Shown here in pieces: positions 37,859 to 38,525 of a stretch of DNA of 38,525 nucleotides (positions are counted from its first letter, which is position 1; every line of letters starts with the position of its first letter). The translations under genes were made by a program, and so were the position numbers. Under the pieces are notes generated by a model that was given only the letters and a program-made list of their open reading frames with translations, was not told the origin of the DNA and ran no database searches. This DNA comes from Chara braunii (taxonomy: Eukaryota > Streptophyta > Charophyceae > Charales > Characeae): contig BFEA01000094.1 in NCBI GenBank assembly GCA_003427395.1, forward strand, positions 1,863,545 to 1,902,069. Reading direction: 5' to 3'.

Positions 37859-38525
37859 GTCCGTGGTATCTCCCCCCATGTGCGTGTGCAAGGAGGGACC
37901 TTTCTTCTATGTATGCGGTCCCTCCTCTCTCTCACACGTGTGGTGTATGGTGGGGTGTTGCGTCAGTATCTGACAGGTCAGATCATATCTTGAGTCTTCC
38001 GTTGCGCTACATTGTGCTATTCCATGTGTATCTGGATGTACATTGCTTGTTGATGCTTGGCTGATGCAGCATTGTCCATACGAGTCCATTTCATCACTTT
38101 GCGGATCCTTGGCTCCCTCCGCATCGTCCGATTGGGCATGCCTCACATACACTCACACACGTCCGTGGTATCTCCCCCCATGTGCGTGTGCAAGGAGGGA
38201 CCTTTCTTCTATGTATGCAGTCCCTCCTCTCTCTCACACGTGTGGTGTATGATGGGGTGTTGTGTCAGTATCTGACAGGTCAGATCATATCTTGAGTCTT
38301 CCGTTGCGCTACATTGTGCTATTCCATATGTATCTGGATGTACATTGCTTGTTGATGCTTGGCTGAAGCAGCATTGTCCATACGAGTCCATTTCATCACT
38401 TTGTGGATCCTTGGCTCCCCCCACATCACCCGATTGGGCATGCCTCACATACACTCACACACACGCCAACACCCGCACACACCGATGCTTGGCTGACGCA
38501 GCATTGTCCATACGAGTCCATTTCA
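37859..38525 (+). repeat. 302-bp tandem repeat (two full units plus a partial one)
   Basis: Unit 1 begins at 37859 and unit 2 at 38161 (GTCCGTGGTATCTCCCCCCA), nearly identical over 302 bp. A third, shortened unit (from 38484, GATGCTTGGCTGACGCAGCA) runs off the window. Each unit carries an inverted pair AGGAGGGACC/GGTCCCTCCT (37891-37900 and 37917-37926; one mismatch in unit 2) and a CACACAC tract. It could be the start of a satellite array or a repeated section of the LTR's 3' end. Confidence 0.85.

Overview
The window looks like nuclear DNA from a large, repeat-rich plant-type genome. The evidence is a leucine-rich-repeat (LRR) receptor-like gene with plant-style exon phases, Ty3/gypsy elements with chromodomain-like C-termini, L1-type LINE fragments, MITEs, tRNA-derived modules and many microsatellites. 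A streptophyte such as a charophyte alga (Chara-like) or an early-diverging land plant fits best; this is inference, because no diagnostic marker gene is present. No bacterial operon, intact rRNA gene or CRISPR array is visible.

Left half (1-17.5 kb): the only convincing host gene is an LRR receptor-like gene on the minus strand. Four exons can be read (17486-17433, 17135-17007, 1834-1634 and 839 to about 377). All three junctions are phase 2 and rebuild LRR consensus across the splice sites. The intron between exons 2 and 3 is about 15.2 kb. It holds a decayed LINE (2.6-4.3 kb), a 213-bp direct duplication (4.9-5.5 kb), a damaged Ty3/gypsy copy (5.4-10.7 kb) that ends in AATAAA plus poly(A), and a modular LINE-like element (about 11.5-15.95 kb) followed by a shorter relative (15.95-16.6 kb).

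Middle (17.5-26.9 kb): non-coding repeat territory. It contains a MITE family with TA-flanked inverted ends (six copies, one of 934 bp), a second inverted-repeat element (17.9-18.45 kb), several tRNA-like A/B-box modules, microsatellites and a 938-bp assembly gap (20636-21573).

Right half (26.9-38.5 kb): one long Ty3/gypsy element with recognisable 5' and 3' LTRs (starting at 26956 and 36789), a gag with a CCHC knuckle, RNase H, integrase and a polypurine tract. It has lost protease and the RT catalytic core. Its chromodomain-like C-terminus is split by a 2.5-kb poly(A)-tailed retroposon with a 15-bp target-site duplication. That insert has the same order of non-coding modules and the same 3' tail as the element at 11.5-16.6 kb, which defines a modular retroposon family I do not recognise. 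The window ends in a 302-bp tandem repeat that replaces the expected end of the 3' LTR.

All mobile-element reading frames carry stops or frameshifts, so nothing mobile here looks autonomous. The LRR exons are open and their splice sites are good, so that gene could be functional.
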